A stretch of 64,000 nt of DNA from Alitabrizicola rongguiensis (GCF_021491355.1 NZ_JAKENF010000002.1:62001-126000), one strand, 5' to 3'; shown: positions 1 through 10,217, numbered from the stretch's first letter. The notes: generated from the sequence alone by a model not told the origin. Translations and numbers: made by a program.

Positions 1-20
1 AACCTATTTGGAGATCGAGA

Positions 21-818
21 TTGCGCACGTCCCTTGCCCTAGCCGCCGCCGTCGCCACCTTCCTTTGCGCGCCGGCGTTTGCCCAGGAATGCGGCAACAC
101 CTCGTCCGGGTTCGAGGCGTGGAAGGTTGATTTCGTCCCGGTCGCCAAGTCAGCGGGCGTCGGAAAGAAGGGGATCGCGGCACTGAAGGGCGCCAGCTAT
201 TCGACCAAGACGATCAGCGCCGATCGCGGGCAGAAGAGCTTCAAGTACTCGCTCGAGAAGTTCATGCAGGTCCGGGGCGCGGATGTGATCGTGGCGCAGG
301 GCCGCAAGCGCAAGGCCAAGAACCCCGATTTCTACGCTTCGCTGGAACGGCAATATGGCGTACCGGCCGGGGTGATCCTTGCGATCCACGGCATGGAGAC
401 GGGCTTCGGCGCGGTGATGGGAGACACGCAGGTGGTTTCTGCCATCGCGACGCTGACCTATGACTGCCGCCGGTCGGAGTTCTTCGAGCCGCATCTTCTG
501 GCGGCGCTGGTGCTGGTGGACCGGGGAGAAATCACCTCCTCGACGATAGGCGCACGGCATGGTGAGTTGGGTCACACCCAGTTCCTGCCCGGCAACGCGC
601 TCGCCTACGGCGTGGACGGCGACGGCGACGGGCAGATCGACTTCGCCGACTTGGCCGATGCTCTGACCTCGACGGCGAATTTCTTCGCGCAGAAGGGATG
701 GAAACCCGGCAAGGGCTATCAGCCGGGCGAACCGAACTTCGAAGTCATCAAGCAGTGGAACGCGGCTTCGGTCTACCAACAGGCGATCGCCATCATGGCG
801 GCGCAGATCGATCGCTGA
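21..818 (+). CDS. Lytic murein transglycosylase (MltB/SLT_2-like)
   Basis: Predicted periplasmic enzyme that cleaves the MurNAc-GlcNAc bond of peptidoglycan to give a 1,6-anhydro end. Residues 1-21 form a signal peptide ending in AFA before QEC. The mature part matches the MltB-like fold. The probable catalytic Glu is E126 in HGMETGFGA, followed by the GHTQFLP stretch typical of the family. A DGDGDGQIDF acidic loop near residue 197 could bind calcium. At 265 aa it is shorter than E. coli MltB and lacks an extra C-terminal peptidoglycan-binding domain. The start is a TTG at 21, chosen because GGAG lies seven bases upstream at 10-13 and the signal peptide begins there; the gene start is very near the window edge. 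Family assignment is firm; the exact class is not. Confidence 0.85.
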   Translation: MRTSLALAAAVATFLCAPAFAQECGNTSSGFEAWKVDFVPVAKSAGVGKKGIAALKGASYSTKTISADRGQKSFKYSLEKFMQVRGADVIVAQGRKRKAKNPDFYASLERQYGVPAGVILAIHGMETGFGAVMGDTQVVSAIATLTYDCRRSEFFEPHLLAALVLVDRGEITSSTIGARHGELGHTQFLPGNALAYGVDGDGDGQIDFADLADALTSTANFFAQKGWKPGKGYQPGEPNFEVIKQWNAASVYQQAIAIMAAQIDR

Positions 819-834
819 GCCGCGATTTTCCCTC

Positions 835-863
835 TTGCGAGTCGTCGGGCTGTCGCCTAGACA
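835..863 (+). promoter_or_regulatory. Probable sigma70-type promoter of tRNA-Glu
   Basis: TTGCGA at 835-840 and TAGACA at 858-863 are separated by 17 bases. Transcription would start about 10-12 bases before the mature tRNA at 882. This is a match by eye only. Confidence 0.4.
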
Positions 864-881
864 CCGCTCCACGCCAAGCGC

Positions 882-956
882 GGCCCGTTCGTCTATCGGT
901 TAGGACACCAGGTTTTCAACCTGGGAAGAGGGGTTCGACTCCCCTACGGGCTGCCA
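882..956 (+). tRNA. tRNA-Glu (anticodon TTC)
   Basis: A complete cloverleaf can be drawn. The acceptor stem pairs 882-888 with 946-952, with one G-U pair at the end. The anticodon stem CCAGG/CCTGG encloses the loop 913-919, with TTC at 915-917 reading Glu codons. The T arm is GGGG TTCGACT CCCC, and the CCA end is encoded at 954-956. It lies 63 bases after the transglycosylase gene, on the same strand. Confidence 0.96.
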
Positions 957-1028
957 GGCGACCTCCCCGAAATTACGGCAAGTTCAATTGCTTGAGAGGC
1001 GATGTTCAAGCGATGCGCCAGCGGGGCC

Positions 1029-2093
1029 TCAGCCCCGCTTCGATGCTGTCGCTGGACGCCCCTTCAGGCCGATATCCGACCATTTCAACTGGGTGTTCCG
1101 CGTGACCGCACGGGTCAGGCGCTGCCCCACCACCAGATCGAAGTCGTAACCCGCGATCTCGCCCGAACCGGGGCGGCGCGCCCAGATGTCGGCCTCGGCA
1201 ATCATATGGCCCTCTGGCAGGTCGCGGTCGGCAACGACACTGGCGCGGGCAAAGCGATAGACTGGCTCTTCGGCCTGGGTCCGCTGCTTGGGATTGTTCG
1301 CGGCAATCCAGATCTCGCGCGAACGGTCGATCAGGAAGCGCAGTTCGGCCGGATCCATCGAGTTGATGATGTCCGGACCGATCCGGTAACGGGTGTCGGT
1401 ATAATGCCGCTCCAGAATGCAGGCCCCGAGCGCGACCGAGGCAAGCGCCATTTCCGGCCCGATCGAATGGTCCGAGAAGCCGACCACGGCCTTCGGGAAC
1501 GCCGCCTTGAGGTCGGTCACGCCCTGCAGGCTGACGATCTCGGGCGGCGACGGGTAGAGGTTCGTGCATTCCAGAAGCGCATAGTCCACGCCCGAGGCAT
1601 CAAGGATCGCAACCGACTCGCGGATCGTCTCGATCGTCTGCATGCCGGTCGACAGGATCACCGGCTTGCCCTTGCGGGCGATGTGGCGGATCAGCGGGAG
1701 GTTGTCCGCCTCGCCCGAGCCGATCTTGAAGGCCGGCACACCGATTTCCTCAAGGAAATCCGAGGCTTTCCGGCTGAACGGGGTCGAGATGTAGATGAGC
1801 CCGAGGGACTCGGTGTAGTCCTTCAGCTTCACCTCGTCCTCGGCCGAGAGCGCACAGCGCGCCATCACCTCCCAGATCGAGACATCGGCATTGGGCGGGA
1901 AGATCGACTTCGCCTCGTCCGTCATCTCATCGTCAAGGAAATGGGTCTGGTGCTTGATGCATTCGCAGCCCGCCAGATGCGCCAGCCGGACCATCTCCTT
2001 CGCCACGTCGAGACTGCCGCCATGGTTGATCCCGATCTCGGCGATGACGAGCGGGGGATGGGCGGGTCCGATCTCTCGGTGGGCGATTTTCAT
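1029..2093 (-). CDS. neuB: NeuB-family sialic acid (nonulosonate) synthase
   Basis: Predicted cytosolic enzyme that condenses phosphoenolpyruvate with an N-acylated hexosamine to make a nonulosonic acid such as sialic, legionaminic or pseudaminic acid. The 354 residues carry an N-terminal NeuB TIM barrel (IAEIGINHGG near residue 17). The metal-binding histidines are probably those in GFSDHSIG and ERHYTDTR. A C-terminal SAF (antifreeze-like) domain ends the protein (RRPGSGEIAGYD onward). The ATG at 2093 is preceded by GGAGAC and fits the family N terminus, whereas a longer reading frame to 2315 adds only unconserved sequence. It diverges from the ATP-grasp gene at 2222. No CMP-sugar synthetase or epimerase lies in the window, so which sugar is made is unknown. 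Confidence 0.85.
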   Translation of the reverse strand: MKIAHREIGPAHPPLVIAEIGINHGGSLDVAKEMVRLAHLAGCECIKHQTHFLDDEMTDEAKSIFPPNADVSIWEVMARCALSAEDEVKLKDYTESLGLIYISTPFSRKASDFLEEIGVPAFKIGSGEADNLPLIRHIARKGKPVILSTGMQTIETIRESVAILDASGVDYALLECTNLYPSPPEIVSLQGVTDLKAAFPKAVVGFSDHSIGPEMALASVALGACILERHYTDTRYRIGPDIINSMDPAELRFLIDRSREIWIAANNPKQRTQAEEPVYRFARASVVADRDLPEGHMIAEADIWARRPGSGEIAGYDFDLVVGQRLTRAVTRNTQLKWSDIGLKGRPATASKRG

Positions 2094-2221
2094 GGGAGTC
2101 TCCGGCGGTTCGGGCAGTGTGCCCTTCTTGCCCCCTGCCCCCGGCGATTGCAACGTGCCGTCGTCGCGATTGCCGGAACCTCGGTCTGCCGCGTATCGTG
2201 GCTGCGGGAGAGAGGGACATA

Positions 2222-3157
2222 ATGAACTTATCGAGCATTGGAGAGCGACTATCGCGCCTCCTTCCAGACGAGTTCGTTGTGCGGCGCGATTACCGGCGGC
2301 GCGTCGGGCGGCCACTCGATCTGGCCAATCCCAAGGGATTTCACGAAAAGATATGCTGGCTCAGGCTCCGCGGCTTGACGCCCCTTCACAGCTACTGCGC
2401 CGACAAGATCACCGCTGCGGCCTATGTTGCCTCGATTGCCGGTCCGGGCCTGACGACACCGCGCTATTTCCGCACCACCGATCCGCAGATGCTGTCCGCG
2501 GAATCGATCCCTGTGCGGTCCTGCGTCATCAAGCCGAACCATGCCTCGCAACTGGCCTTCGTCCTGCCCGACACCGCGGCGGCCGACTGGCCGCATATCC
2601 GCCGCAAGCTTGCGGCGAGTCTCAATCGGAGCTTCTATTGGGATCACCGCGAACGGCAGTATCTGGACATTCCGCCTGCGGTGATCGTCGAAGAATTGGT
2701 CGACCAGAGCGCCCTGGATATGGGCGAGATCAACATCTACTGCCTGAACGGCATTGCGCGCTTTGCGGTGACCTTCAAGCCCGGCGCCATCCTTGCCGAA
2801 CAGAAGGGTATCCTCGTCGACCGCGACTGCCGTCCCCTGGCGGTCAGTCGCCTCCGCCGCCCGACCGCCCAAGGGGAAGTCACGCCTCCGCGTGATTTCA
2901 ACCGCATCCGCGAGACTGCCGAGGCGCTCGCCCGTCCCTTCGCGCTTTGCCGGGTGGATATCCTGCTTGGCCAAGACCAGTTCTTCGTAAGCGAACTGAC
3001 CTTCAGCCCCCTCGCCGGATACGAAAGCTTCGATCCGCTAAGCTTTGAGTTGGAGATGGGACAACAACTGGACCTGAATGCGCCCCTGCCCGACTGGCGA
3101 CCGATCCTCGCCGCCGCAAAGGCGATGGAGCCTCAAGTCCTGCCGCCGTGGAAATGA
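2222..3157 (+). CDS. TupA-like ATP-grasp protein
   Basis: A 311-residue protein resembling the TupA-like ATP-grasp family, which is often found in cell-surface polysaccharide and teichuronopeptide clusters and is thought to join an amino acid or similar group to a sugar polymer. Visible family features are the early FHEKICWLRL segment, VIKPNHASQ as a probable nucleotide-binding strand, VIVEELVD, GEINIYCLNGIARF, and the C-terminal FALCRVDILL followed by SELTFSPLAGYE, which supplies the metal-binding acidic residues. The ATG at 2222 is preceded by GGGAGAGAGGGA. It diverges from neuB across 128 bases, which suggests a joint role in surface glycan modification (inference). Substrate unknown. Confidence 0.75.
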   Translation: MNLSSIGERLSRLLPDEFVVRRDYRRRVGRPLDLANPKGFHEKICWLRLRGLTPLHSYCADKITAAAYVASIAGPGLTTPRYFRTTDPQMLSAESIPVRSCVIKPNHASQLAFVLPDTAAADWPHIRRKLAASLNRSFYWDHRERQYLDIPPAVIVEELVDQSALDMGEINIYCLNGIARFAVTFKPGAILAEQKGILVDRDCRPLAVSRLRRPTAQGEVTPPRDFNRIRETAEALARPFALCRVDILLGQDQFFVSELTFSPLAGYESFDPLSFELEMGQQLDLNAPLPDWRPILAAAKAMEPQVLPPWK

Positions 3158-3176
3158 GGCCGGAGCACCGAATACA

Positions 3177-3208
3177 AAAGGCGCCGCAACCGGTGTTGCA
3201 GCGCCTTT
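3177..3208. terminator. Bidirectional terminator between the ATP-grasp gene and tRNA-Val
   Basis: AAAGGCGC at 3177-3184 pairs with GCGCCTTT at 3201-3208, with a further GCAAC/GTTGC stem inside. On the minus strand the stem is followed by CCTTTTGTATT, so it best serves the tRNA-Val transcript. On the plus strand it follows the ATP-grasp gene with only a short T run. Confidence 0.6.
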
Positions 3209-3219
3209 CGGGAAAACGA

Positions 3220-3294
3220 TGGTGGGCGATAACGGATTTGAACCGCTGACATCTTCGATGTGAACGAAGCGCTCTACCGCTGAGCTAATCGCCC
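3220..3294 (-). tRNA. tRNA-Val (anticodon CAC)
   Basis: Read on the minus strand, the acceptor stem GGGCGAT (3294-3288) pairs with ATCGCCC (3230-3224), followed by discriminator A and an encoded CCA (3222-3220). The anticodon stem CTTCG/CGAAG holds the loop TTCACAT, giving anticodon CAC at 3262-3260 for the codon GTG. D arm (AGCTCAGCGGTAGAGC) and T arm (GGTTCAAATCC) are canonical. Confidence 0.96.
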
Positions 3295-3304
3295 GATGGC
3301 GGGG

Positions 3305-3333
3305 GTATTAGACTCACTCCTCGTCCTCTGCAA
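3305..3333 (-). promoter_or_regulatory. Probable promoter of tRNA-Val
   Basis: On the minus strand TTGCAG (3333-3328) and TAATAC (3310-3305) are separated by 17 bases, ending about 11 bases before the tRNA 5' end. The -35 part lies inside the 3' end of the HU-like gene, so the tRNA can be transcribed on its own. Confidence 0.45.
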
Positions 3334-3931
3334 GGGGCTGTTTCGATGCTCTCGACTCGCCCCGGCGCAGCTTGACGGTCAGGAGTTTGCTGCCCGCGGC
3401 GCCGTCCTTGGAGCGGTTGACCTTGGCCTTGCCGAAGGGCGGCAGGATCAACTCTTCGCCCTTCTCCAGCGCCTCGCCCAACACCGAAAGAGTGGCCTCT
3501 ACTACGTCCCGGACCGACTTCTTCTTGCCGCCCGACAGGGCCGCCACCCGATCGACCAGCTCCTTCTTCTTCAGGGCAAGCGTCTTTGTCACGACCGCCG
3601 CAGCGGTCGAGGCGAGGGCCGCGCCTTCGGTGGCGATCGCCTTCATCTCTTCGCCGAAGGTGGGCGGAGGAACCACGACAGGTGCAGGCTTGCGAGCGGC
3701 CGGCTTGCGCGGGGATGCAGCTTTGGCGGCGGCAGGCTTTGCCGGCGCTTTCCGGGCGGCTGGTGCCTTGGCGGCAGCAGGCTTCTTCGGGGACGCGGTC
3801 TTGGCTGCGGCGGCTTTGGCCGCAGCAGGTTTGGCCGCCACAGGCTTTGCCGCAGTGGGCTTGGCAGATGCAGGCTTGGCCGCTGCTGCCTTGGCGGCGC
3901 GCTTCGGTGCGGCGGGTGCTTCGGTGGTCAT
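3314..3931 (-). CDS. HU-family DNA-binding protein with a histone-H1-like Ala/Lys/Pro tail
   Basis: Predicted nucleoid protein of 205 residues in two parts. Residues 1-90 are almost only Ala, Lys and Pro, with repeated AAKP/AAKA units, like the tail of eukaryotic histone H1 or bacterial Hc1. Residues about 121-190 match the HU/IHF fold: LKKKELVDRVAALSGG, then VVEATLSVLGEAL, and the beta-arm region LPPFGKAKV. An acidic end (AEDEE) closes the protein. The ATG at 3931 follows GGAGAC by eight bases. Ordinary HU is about 90 residues, so this is a fusion in which the basic tail probably adds non-specific DNA binding. Function is inferred from composition and fold only. Confidence 0.82.
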   Translation of the reverse strand: MTTEAPAAPKRAAKAAAAKPASAKPTAAKPVAAKPAAAKAAAAKTASPKKPAAAKAPAARKAPAKPAAAKAASPRKPAARKPAPVVVPPPTFGEEMKAIATEGAALASTAAAVVTKTLALKKKELVDRVAALSGGKKKSVRDVVEATLSVLGEALEKGEELILPPFGKAKVNRSKDGAAGSKLLTVKLRRGESRASKQPLAEDEE

Positions 3932-4032
3932 GATGGCCTGTCTCCCTGTTATTGTTGCTGCAGACTGCAATTCGCTGGCGGCAGACTAGCCGAGCCCCGC
4001 GCAGCAGGGAACATTCTTCCGCAGGATCGGGA

Positions 4033-4070
4033 ACCAAAAACACATGGGGCGCGGTTTCCCGCGCCCCATG
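4033..4070 (-). terminator. Rho-independent terminator of lon
   Basis: A perfect 12-bp stem (4070-4059 with 4054-4043) with a four-base loop is followed on the minus strand by TGTTTTTGG. It lies 19 bases past the lon stop codon, a textbook position and form. Confidence 0.85.
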
Positions 4071-4088
4071 CCTGGATTTGGCCTGATG

Positions 4089-6488
<2,400 letters not shown>

Positions 6489-6565
6489 TCGCGTTTCCTT
6501 CCTCCGGCAGGAGAGCCTTGCCCCGGGTATCGGCAGCCTGCGGCTCTCCCCTGTTCGGCATCCAT

Positions 6566-6593
6566 ATCTGGGTGACCCGCCGCCGTCTTTCAA
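6566..6593 (-). promoter_or_regulatory. Candidate heat-shock (RpoH-type) promoter of lon
   Basis: On the minus strand TTGAAA (6593-6588) is followed after 16 bases by CCAGAT (6571-6566), about 75 bases before the lon start. TTGAAA with a C-rich -10 resembles RpoH promoters, and lon is usually in the heat-shock regulon. The match is by eye and the -10 is imperfect. Confidence 0.3.
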
Positions 6594-6693
6594 CAGGTCC
6601 TTGGGTCTGTCTTGCAGTGCAGCATGATCTTGTGATCGGCCGAGGGCAAGGGCAGATCGGGCCGCATTGTCTCGGCAGGCAGCAATCTGCGTT

Positions 6694-6725
6694 CGCCCCC
6701 TGTCCGCAATGGGTGACAGGGGGCG
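6694..6725 (-). terminator. GC-rich hairpin after the old yellow enzyme gene
   Basis: CGCCCCCTGTC (6694-6704) pairs perfectly over 11 bp with GACAGGGGGCG (6715-6725). It starts 19 bases past the stop codon of the leftward flavoenzyme gene. There is no T run, so it may pause or protect RNA rather than terminate on its own. Confidence 0.45.
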
Positions 6726-6744
6726 GCGCATGTCCGCCCGGGGG

Positions 6745-7818
6745 TCAGGCCGCCCTGGCGGGGTAGTCGGTGTAGAACTCGGCACCGCCGCCATAAAGAC
6801 CCTGCGTCGGCAGCGGGCTAAGCGGCAAGTCGGCCTCCAGACGCTCGGCCAGGTCTGGGTTCGAGATGTAGAGCTTGCCGAAGGCGACCGCATCGGCGGC
6901 GCCACTGTCGACTGCCTCGATCGCGCTTTCGCGGCTGTAGCCGTTGTTGGCTATCCAGACCCCCTTGAAGCGGTCGCGCAGCGCCTCGATCCCGCCTTGC
7001 GGCCACTCGCGCGGGCCACCGGTCTGGCCTTCGACAACGTGAAGGAAGGCAAGACCCGCCTCGTTAAGCACGTCGATGACGGCGGCAAAAAGCGCGGGCG
7101 TGTCACTGTCGATTCCGACATCGTTGGCATTCGACCAGGGCGACAGGCGGATGCCGGTGCGATCGGCACCGATGGCGCCGGTCACGGCCGCCACCACCTC
7201 GCGCAGGAAGCGCACGCGGTTGGCGATCGGGCCACCATAGCCGTCGGTCCGCTTGTTGCTGGTGTCACGCAGGAACTGGTCGATCAGATAGCCGTTGGCG
7301 GCGTGGATCTCGACGCCGTCGAAACCGGCTCGGATCGCATTGCGGGCGGCGCGGGCATAATCCTCGAGGATGCCGGCAATCTCCGCGGTCTCAAGCGCCC
7401 GCGGTTCCGAGGTCGGCAGGAACTCGCCGCCGACGAAGGTGCGCGACTGGGCAGTGATGGCTGAAGGCGCGACCGGCGGCCCGCCGATCAGGCTTTCATG
7501 GCTCACGCGGCCGACATGCCAGATCTGGACGACGATCTTGCCGCCCTTGTCATGGACCGCCTTCGTGACTTCTTGCCACTGGGCAACCTGTTCGTCGCTC
7601 CAGATGCCCGGAGTATCGGCATAGCCCTTGGCGGTGGGCGAAATCGGCGTGCCCTCACTGACGATCAGGCCGGCGCCGGCGCGCTGCGCGTAATAGGTGG
7701 CCTGAAGGACGCCGGGTGTATCGTTCTTGGCGCGGTTGCGGGTCAGCGGGGCCATCACGATGCGGTTCTTCATGTGGATGGCACCGGCATCGAGAGGCGT
7801 GAAAAGCTTGTCGGTCAT
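6745..7818 (-). CDS. Old yellow enzyme family NADH:flavin oxidoreductase / alkene reductase
   Basis: FMN-containing TIM-barrel enzyme of 357 residues that probably reduces the C=C bond of activated alkenes, quinones or nitro compounds using NAD(P)H. The N-terminal LFTPLDAGAIHMKNRIVMAPLTRNR segment, the substrate-binding pair His172 and Asn175 in EIHAANGYLIDQFL, and the NRVRFLREVV and GKLYISNPDLAERL segments are typical of the NemA/xenobiotic reductase group. The ATG at 7818 is preceded by AAGGAA. The upstream region has two dyad sequences (7842-7859 and 7910-7925), so expression is probably controlled by a redox or electrophile-sensing repressor or MerR-type activator. No such regulator gene lies next to it. 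Confidence 0.93.
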   Translation of the reverse strand: MTDKLFTPLDAGAIHMKNRIVMAPLTRNRAKNDTPGVLQATYYAQRAGAGLIVSEGTPISPTAKGYADTPGIWSDEQVAQWQEVTKAVHDKGGKIVVQIWHVGRVSHESLIGGPPVAPSAITAQSRTFVGGEFLPTSEPRALETAEIAGILEDYARAARNAIRAGFDGVEIHAANGYLIDQFLRDTSNKRTDGYGGPIANRVRFLREVVAAVTGAIGADRTGIRLSPWSNANDVGIDSDTPALFAAVIDVLNEAGLAFLHVVEGQTGGPREWPQGGIEALRDRFKGVWIANNGYSRESAIEAVDSGAADAVAFGKLYISNPDLAERLEADLPLSPLPTQGLYGGGAEFYTDYPARAA

Positions 7819-7841
7819 GGGTGGTTCCTTCTTTCGGGAAG

Positions 7842-7859
7842 TTTCAAGTAAACTTGAAG
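7842..7859. promoter_or_regulatory. SoxR-box-like dyad upstream of the old yellow enzyme gene
   Basis: TTCAAGT (7843-7849) and ACTTGAA (7852-7858) form a perfect 7-bp inverted repeat with a two-base centre. The 18-bp window matches the classical SoxR box CCTCAAGTTAACTTGAGG at 14 positions. It lies 25-41 bases before the leftward start codon. A MerR-family (SoxR-like) regulator is the best guess; other dimeric regulators remain possible. Confidence 0.5.
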
Positions 7860-7909
7860 TGCTGATCTTCAACCACCTTCCCCCATCATGTCCGACATGC
7901 GCCCGACGC

Positions 7910-7925
7910 AACGGTTCGAACCGTT
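7910..7925. promoter_or_regulatory. Perfect 16-bp palindrome, probable operator
   Basis: AACGGTTCGAACCGTT is its own reverse complement and is followed by a further CGGTTC. It lies between the leftward flavoenzyme gene and the rightward exporter gene, so it could control both. The regulator is unknown. Confidence 0.45.
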
Positions 7926-8089
7926 CGGTTCAGATCCCGCTCCGTCATCCTGCAGTCAGACGACAGCGCCATTCGCTCTGCTGTGCTGGAGGTCGCGCGG
8001 TATTGACGCTGCGGTGACGCGCGCCTGACGCGCCGCTTGCGATGACTGACGCATGGTCAAACCGACCGACTTGTTGCGGAGGACCGGCA

Positions 8090-8545
8090 TTGACCCTAAG
8101 ATCGCCACGCGAGCGTCTGCTCCAGACACTGGCCTACGAGCTGGGCGGCCTTGCCGTGGCGACACCGCTCTTTGCCCTCGCCTTTGGCACCGGGGCACAA
8201 GAGTCCGCCCTGCTGCTGCTTTTGCTGTCGCTGGCGGTGATGCTGTGGTCGCCCATCCACAACACGCTGTTCGACTGGGTCGAATGGCGATGCGCCGGGC
8301 GGCTGGCCAGCGACAGGCCGCACCGGCTGCGCCTGATCCACGCCCTGTCCCACGAGGCGACCGCGCTGGTGGTCACCCTGCCGATCCTGATGGGTTTCGG
8401 CGGCCTCGGCCTGTTCGAGGCGCTCGTCGCCGATCTGGGCCTGACCCTGATCTACACGCTCTACGCCTACATGTTTCACTGGACTTATGACCGGCTGCGC
8501 CCCGTGCGCACGGCCAGGCTGTCATCCCCGGAGGAGATCGAATGA
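8090..8545 (+). CDS. PACE-family efflux transporter (AceI-like)
   Basis: Small inner-membrane protein of 151 residues with four predicted membrane helices. It has the motifs of the proteobacterial antimicrobial compound efflux family: RERLLQTLAYELGG in helix 1, SPIHNTLFDWVEW after helix 2, RLIHALSHEAT entering helix 3, and MFHWTYDRLRP after helix 4. Family members export biguanides such as chlorhexidine and, for AceI, short-chain diamines. The start is the TTG at 8090, preceded by GGAGG with a seven-base gap; an ATG at 8042 has no ribosome-binding site. The stop overlaps the start of the AdoMet decarboxylase-like gene (ATGA), so the two are translationally coupled, which fits a link to polyamines (inference). 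Confidence 0.82.
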   Translation: MTLRSPRERLLQTLAYELGGLAVATPLFALAFGTGAQESALLLLLLSLAVMLWSPIHNTLFDWVEWRCAGRLASDRPHRLRLIHALSHEATALVVTLPILMGFGGLGLFEALVADLGLTLIYTLYAYMFHWTYDRLRPVRTARLSSPEEIE

Positions 8546-8991
8546 CCCTACACACCACGCCGACGGAACAGTTCGGACTGCATCTCATGATCGACGGCTA
8601 CGATGCCGACCCGGAGCGTCTTGCCGATGCGCCGCTGCTCGAGGGCCTTCTGGTCAGTCTGCCAGACCGGCTGGGGATGCATCGCATCTGCACGCCCGTT
8701 CTCGTGAATGTCGGCCCGATGAACCGCAAAGACCCTGGCGGCCTCTCGGGTTTCGTGATGATCGCGGAAAGCCATTTCAGCCTGCACACCTTTCCGGCGC
8801 GCGGTTTCGTGACACTCGACATCTATACCTGCCAGAACAGCCTCGACACCGATGCGATCACCGGGCATCTGGCCGAAGCGCTCGGCATGAGCGACTTCGA
8901 CGTCTTCGTCCAGCCGCGCGGCCTGCGCTATCCGTCGCAGAATCTCTATCCGCAGGATGAGCCGGCCTGGGCCGAGTCCGCAATGAGTTAG
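8542..8991 (+). CDS. speD: S-adenosylmethionine decarboxylase-like proenzyme (SpeD/SpeH family)
   Basis: Predicted pyruvoyl enzyme of 149 residues that supplies decarboxylated AdoMet for spermidine synthesis. The self-cleavage site is Glu76-Ser77 in AESHFSLHTFP. Ser77, His82 and Cys97 keep exactly the spacing of the processing and catalytic residues Ser63, His68 and Cys83 of the Thermotoga enzyme. The protein is slightly longer than the usual bacterial short form because of extra N- and C-terminal residues. It overlaps the PACE transporter gene by four bases. Some members of this family act as amino acid decarboxylases instead, and no spermidine synthase gene is visible here, so the substrate is not certain. 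Confidence 0.8.
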   Translation: MTLHTTPTEQFGLHLMIDGYDADPERLADAPLLEGLLVSLPDRLGMHRICTPVLVNVGPMNRKDPGGLSGFVMIAESHFSLHTFPARGFVTLDIYTCQNSLDTDAITGHLAEALGMSDFDVFVQPRGLRYPSQNLYPQDEPAWAESAMS

Positions 8992-8999
8992 AAAATGAG

Positions 9000-10130
9000 C
9001 TAAAGCGGCTCAATATCCCCTTCCGAGCGCTGCGCGTGGAACTCCGCCACGAAGCCCTCGAGGCGACCCGCAGCGATGGCCTCGCGCAGGCCCTGCATCA
9101 ACTCCTGGAAGTAGTGCAGGTTGTGCCACGTCAGCAGCATCGAGCTGATGATCTCCTGCGCACGGAAGACGTGGTGCAGATAGGCCCGCGAATAGCTGCG
9201 ACAGGCGGGACAAGTGCAGTGCTCGTCCAGCGGCCGCGGGTCGTCCATGTGACGGGCATTCTTGATGTTCACCTGACCGCGCCGCGTCCAGGCCTGGCCC
9301 GTCCGGCCCGAGCGCGAGGGAAGCACGCAATCCATCATGTCGATCCCGCGCTGGACGGCGCCGACGATGTCGTCGGGCTTGCCCACGCCCATCAGGTAGC
9401 GCGGCTTGTCGTCGGGCAGCATTCCGGGCGCATAGTCGAGCACGCCGAACATCGCCTCCTGCCCCTCGCCCACGGCCAGTCCGCCGACCGCGTAGCCGTC
9501 AAAGCCGATCGCCTTCAGCGCCTCGGCGCTTTCGCCGCGCAATTCTTCGGTCACGCCGCCCTGCTGGATGCCGAACAGCGCGTGACCGGGCCGGTCGCCG
9601 AAGGCATCACGCGAGCGCTGTGCCCACCGCATCGACATGCGCATCGACTTCGCCACCGTCGCGTCATCGGCGGGCAATGCCGGGCATTCGTCGAAACACA
9701 TGACGATGTCCGACCCGAGAAGCTTCTGGATTTCCATGCTGCGCTCGGGCGAGAGCATGTGCTTGGAGCCGTCGATATGCGACGAGAAGACCACGCCTTC
9801 CTCGGTGAGCTTGCGCAGGGGCCCAAGGCTCATCACCTGAAAGCCGCCGCTGTCGGTCAGGATCGGCCGCTCCCAGTTCATGAAGCGGTGCAGGCCGCCC
9901 AGCCGCGCGATCCGCTCGGCTGTCGGACGCAGCATCAGGTGATAGGTGTTGCCCAAAAGGATATCGGCCCCGGTCGCCCGCACGCTTTCGGGCAGCATGG
10001 CCTTCACCGTCGCCGCCGTACCGACCGGCATGAAGGCCGGCGTGCGGATCTCGCCTCTCGGGGTGTGGATCACGCCGGTCCGCGCCTTGCCGTCCCGCGC
10101 GCCGATCCCGAATTCGAATGCCTGCCCCAT
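9000..10130 (-). CDS. tgt: Queuine tRNA-ribosyltransferase
   Basis: Exchanges guanine for preQ1 at the wobble position of tRNAs with GUN anticodons, on the way to queuosine. The 376 residues carry the active-site loop [13 protein letters not shown] with Asp93, the nucleophile region [15 protein letters not shown], and the zinc site [18 protein letters not shown]. The ATG at 10130 follows GGAG on the minus strand; an upstream extension to 10304 is unconserved. The gene is convergent with the speD-like gene, their stops separated by only eight bases. Confidence 0.98.
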   Translation of the reverse strand: MGQAFEFGIGARDGKARTGVIHTPRGEIRTPAFMPVGTAATVKAMLPESVRATGADILLGNTYHLMLRPTAERIARLGGLHRFMNWERPILTDSGGFQVMSLGPLRKLTEEGVVFSSHIDGSKHMLSPERSMEIQKLLGSDIVMCFDECPALPADDATVAKSMRMSMRWAQRSRDAFGDRPGHALFGIQQGGVTEELRGESAEALKAIGFDGYAVGGLAVGEGQEAMFGVLDYAPGMLPDDKPRYLMGVGKPDDIVGAVQRGIDMMDCVLPSRSGRTGQAWTRRGQVNIKNARHMDDPRPLDEHCTCPACRSYSRAYLHHVFRAQEIISSMLLTWHNLHYFQELMQGLREAIAAGRLEGFVAEFHAQRSEGDIEPL

Positions 10131-10217
10131 CTGCCGCCTCTCCACCGCCCTTGCCGGTTCCGTCCGCCGCCGCTTCTCGGGCAGCGGGGCGCGAAAGCCA
10201 AGACCCGACCTCCGCGT

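Noticed and set aside
882-956. Integration site (att) at tRNA-Glu
   Set aside because: No second copy of the tRNA 3' end and no integrase gene were found on either side.
7910-7936. Possible LexA (SOS) box of the GTTC-N7-GTTC type
   Set aside because: The GTTC copies are five and one bases apart rather than seven, so the alphaproteobacterial LexA pattern is not met.
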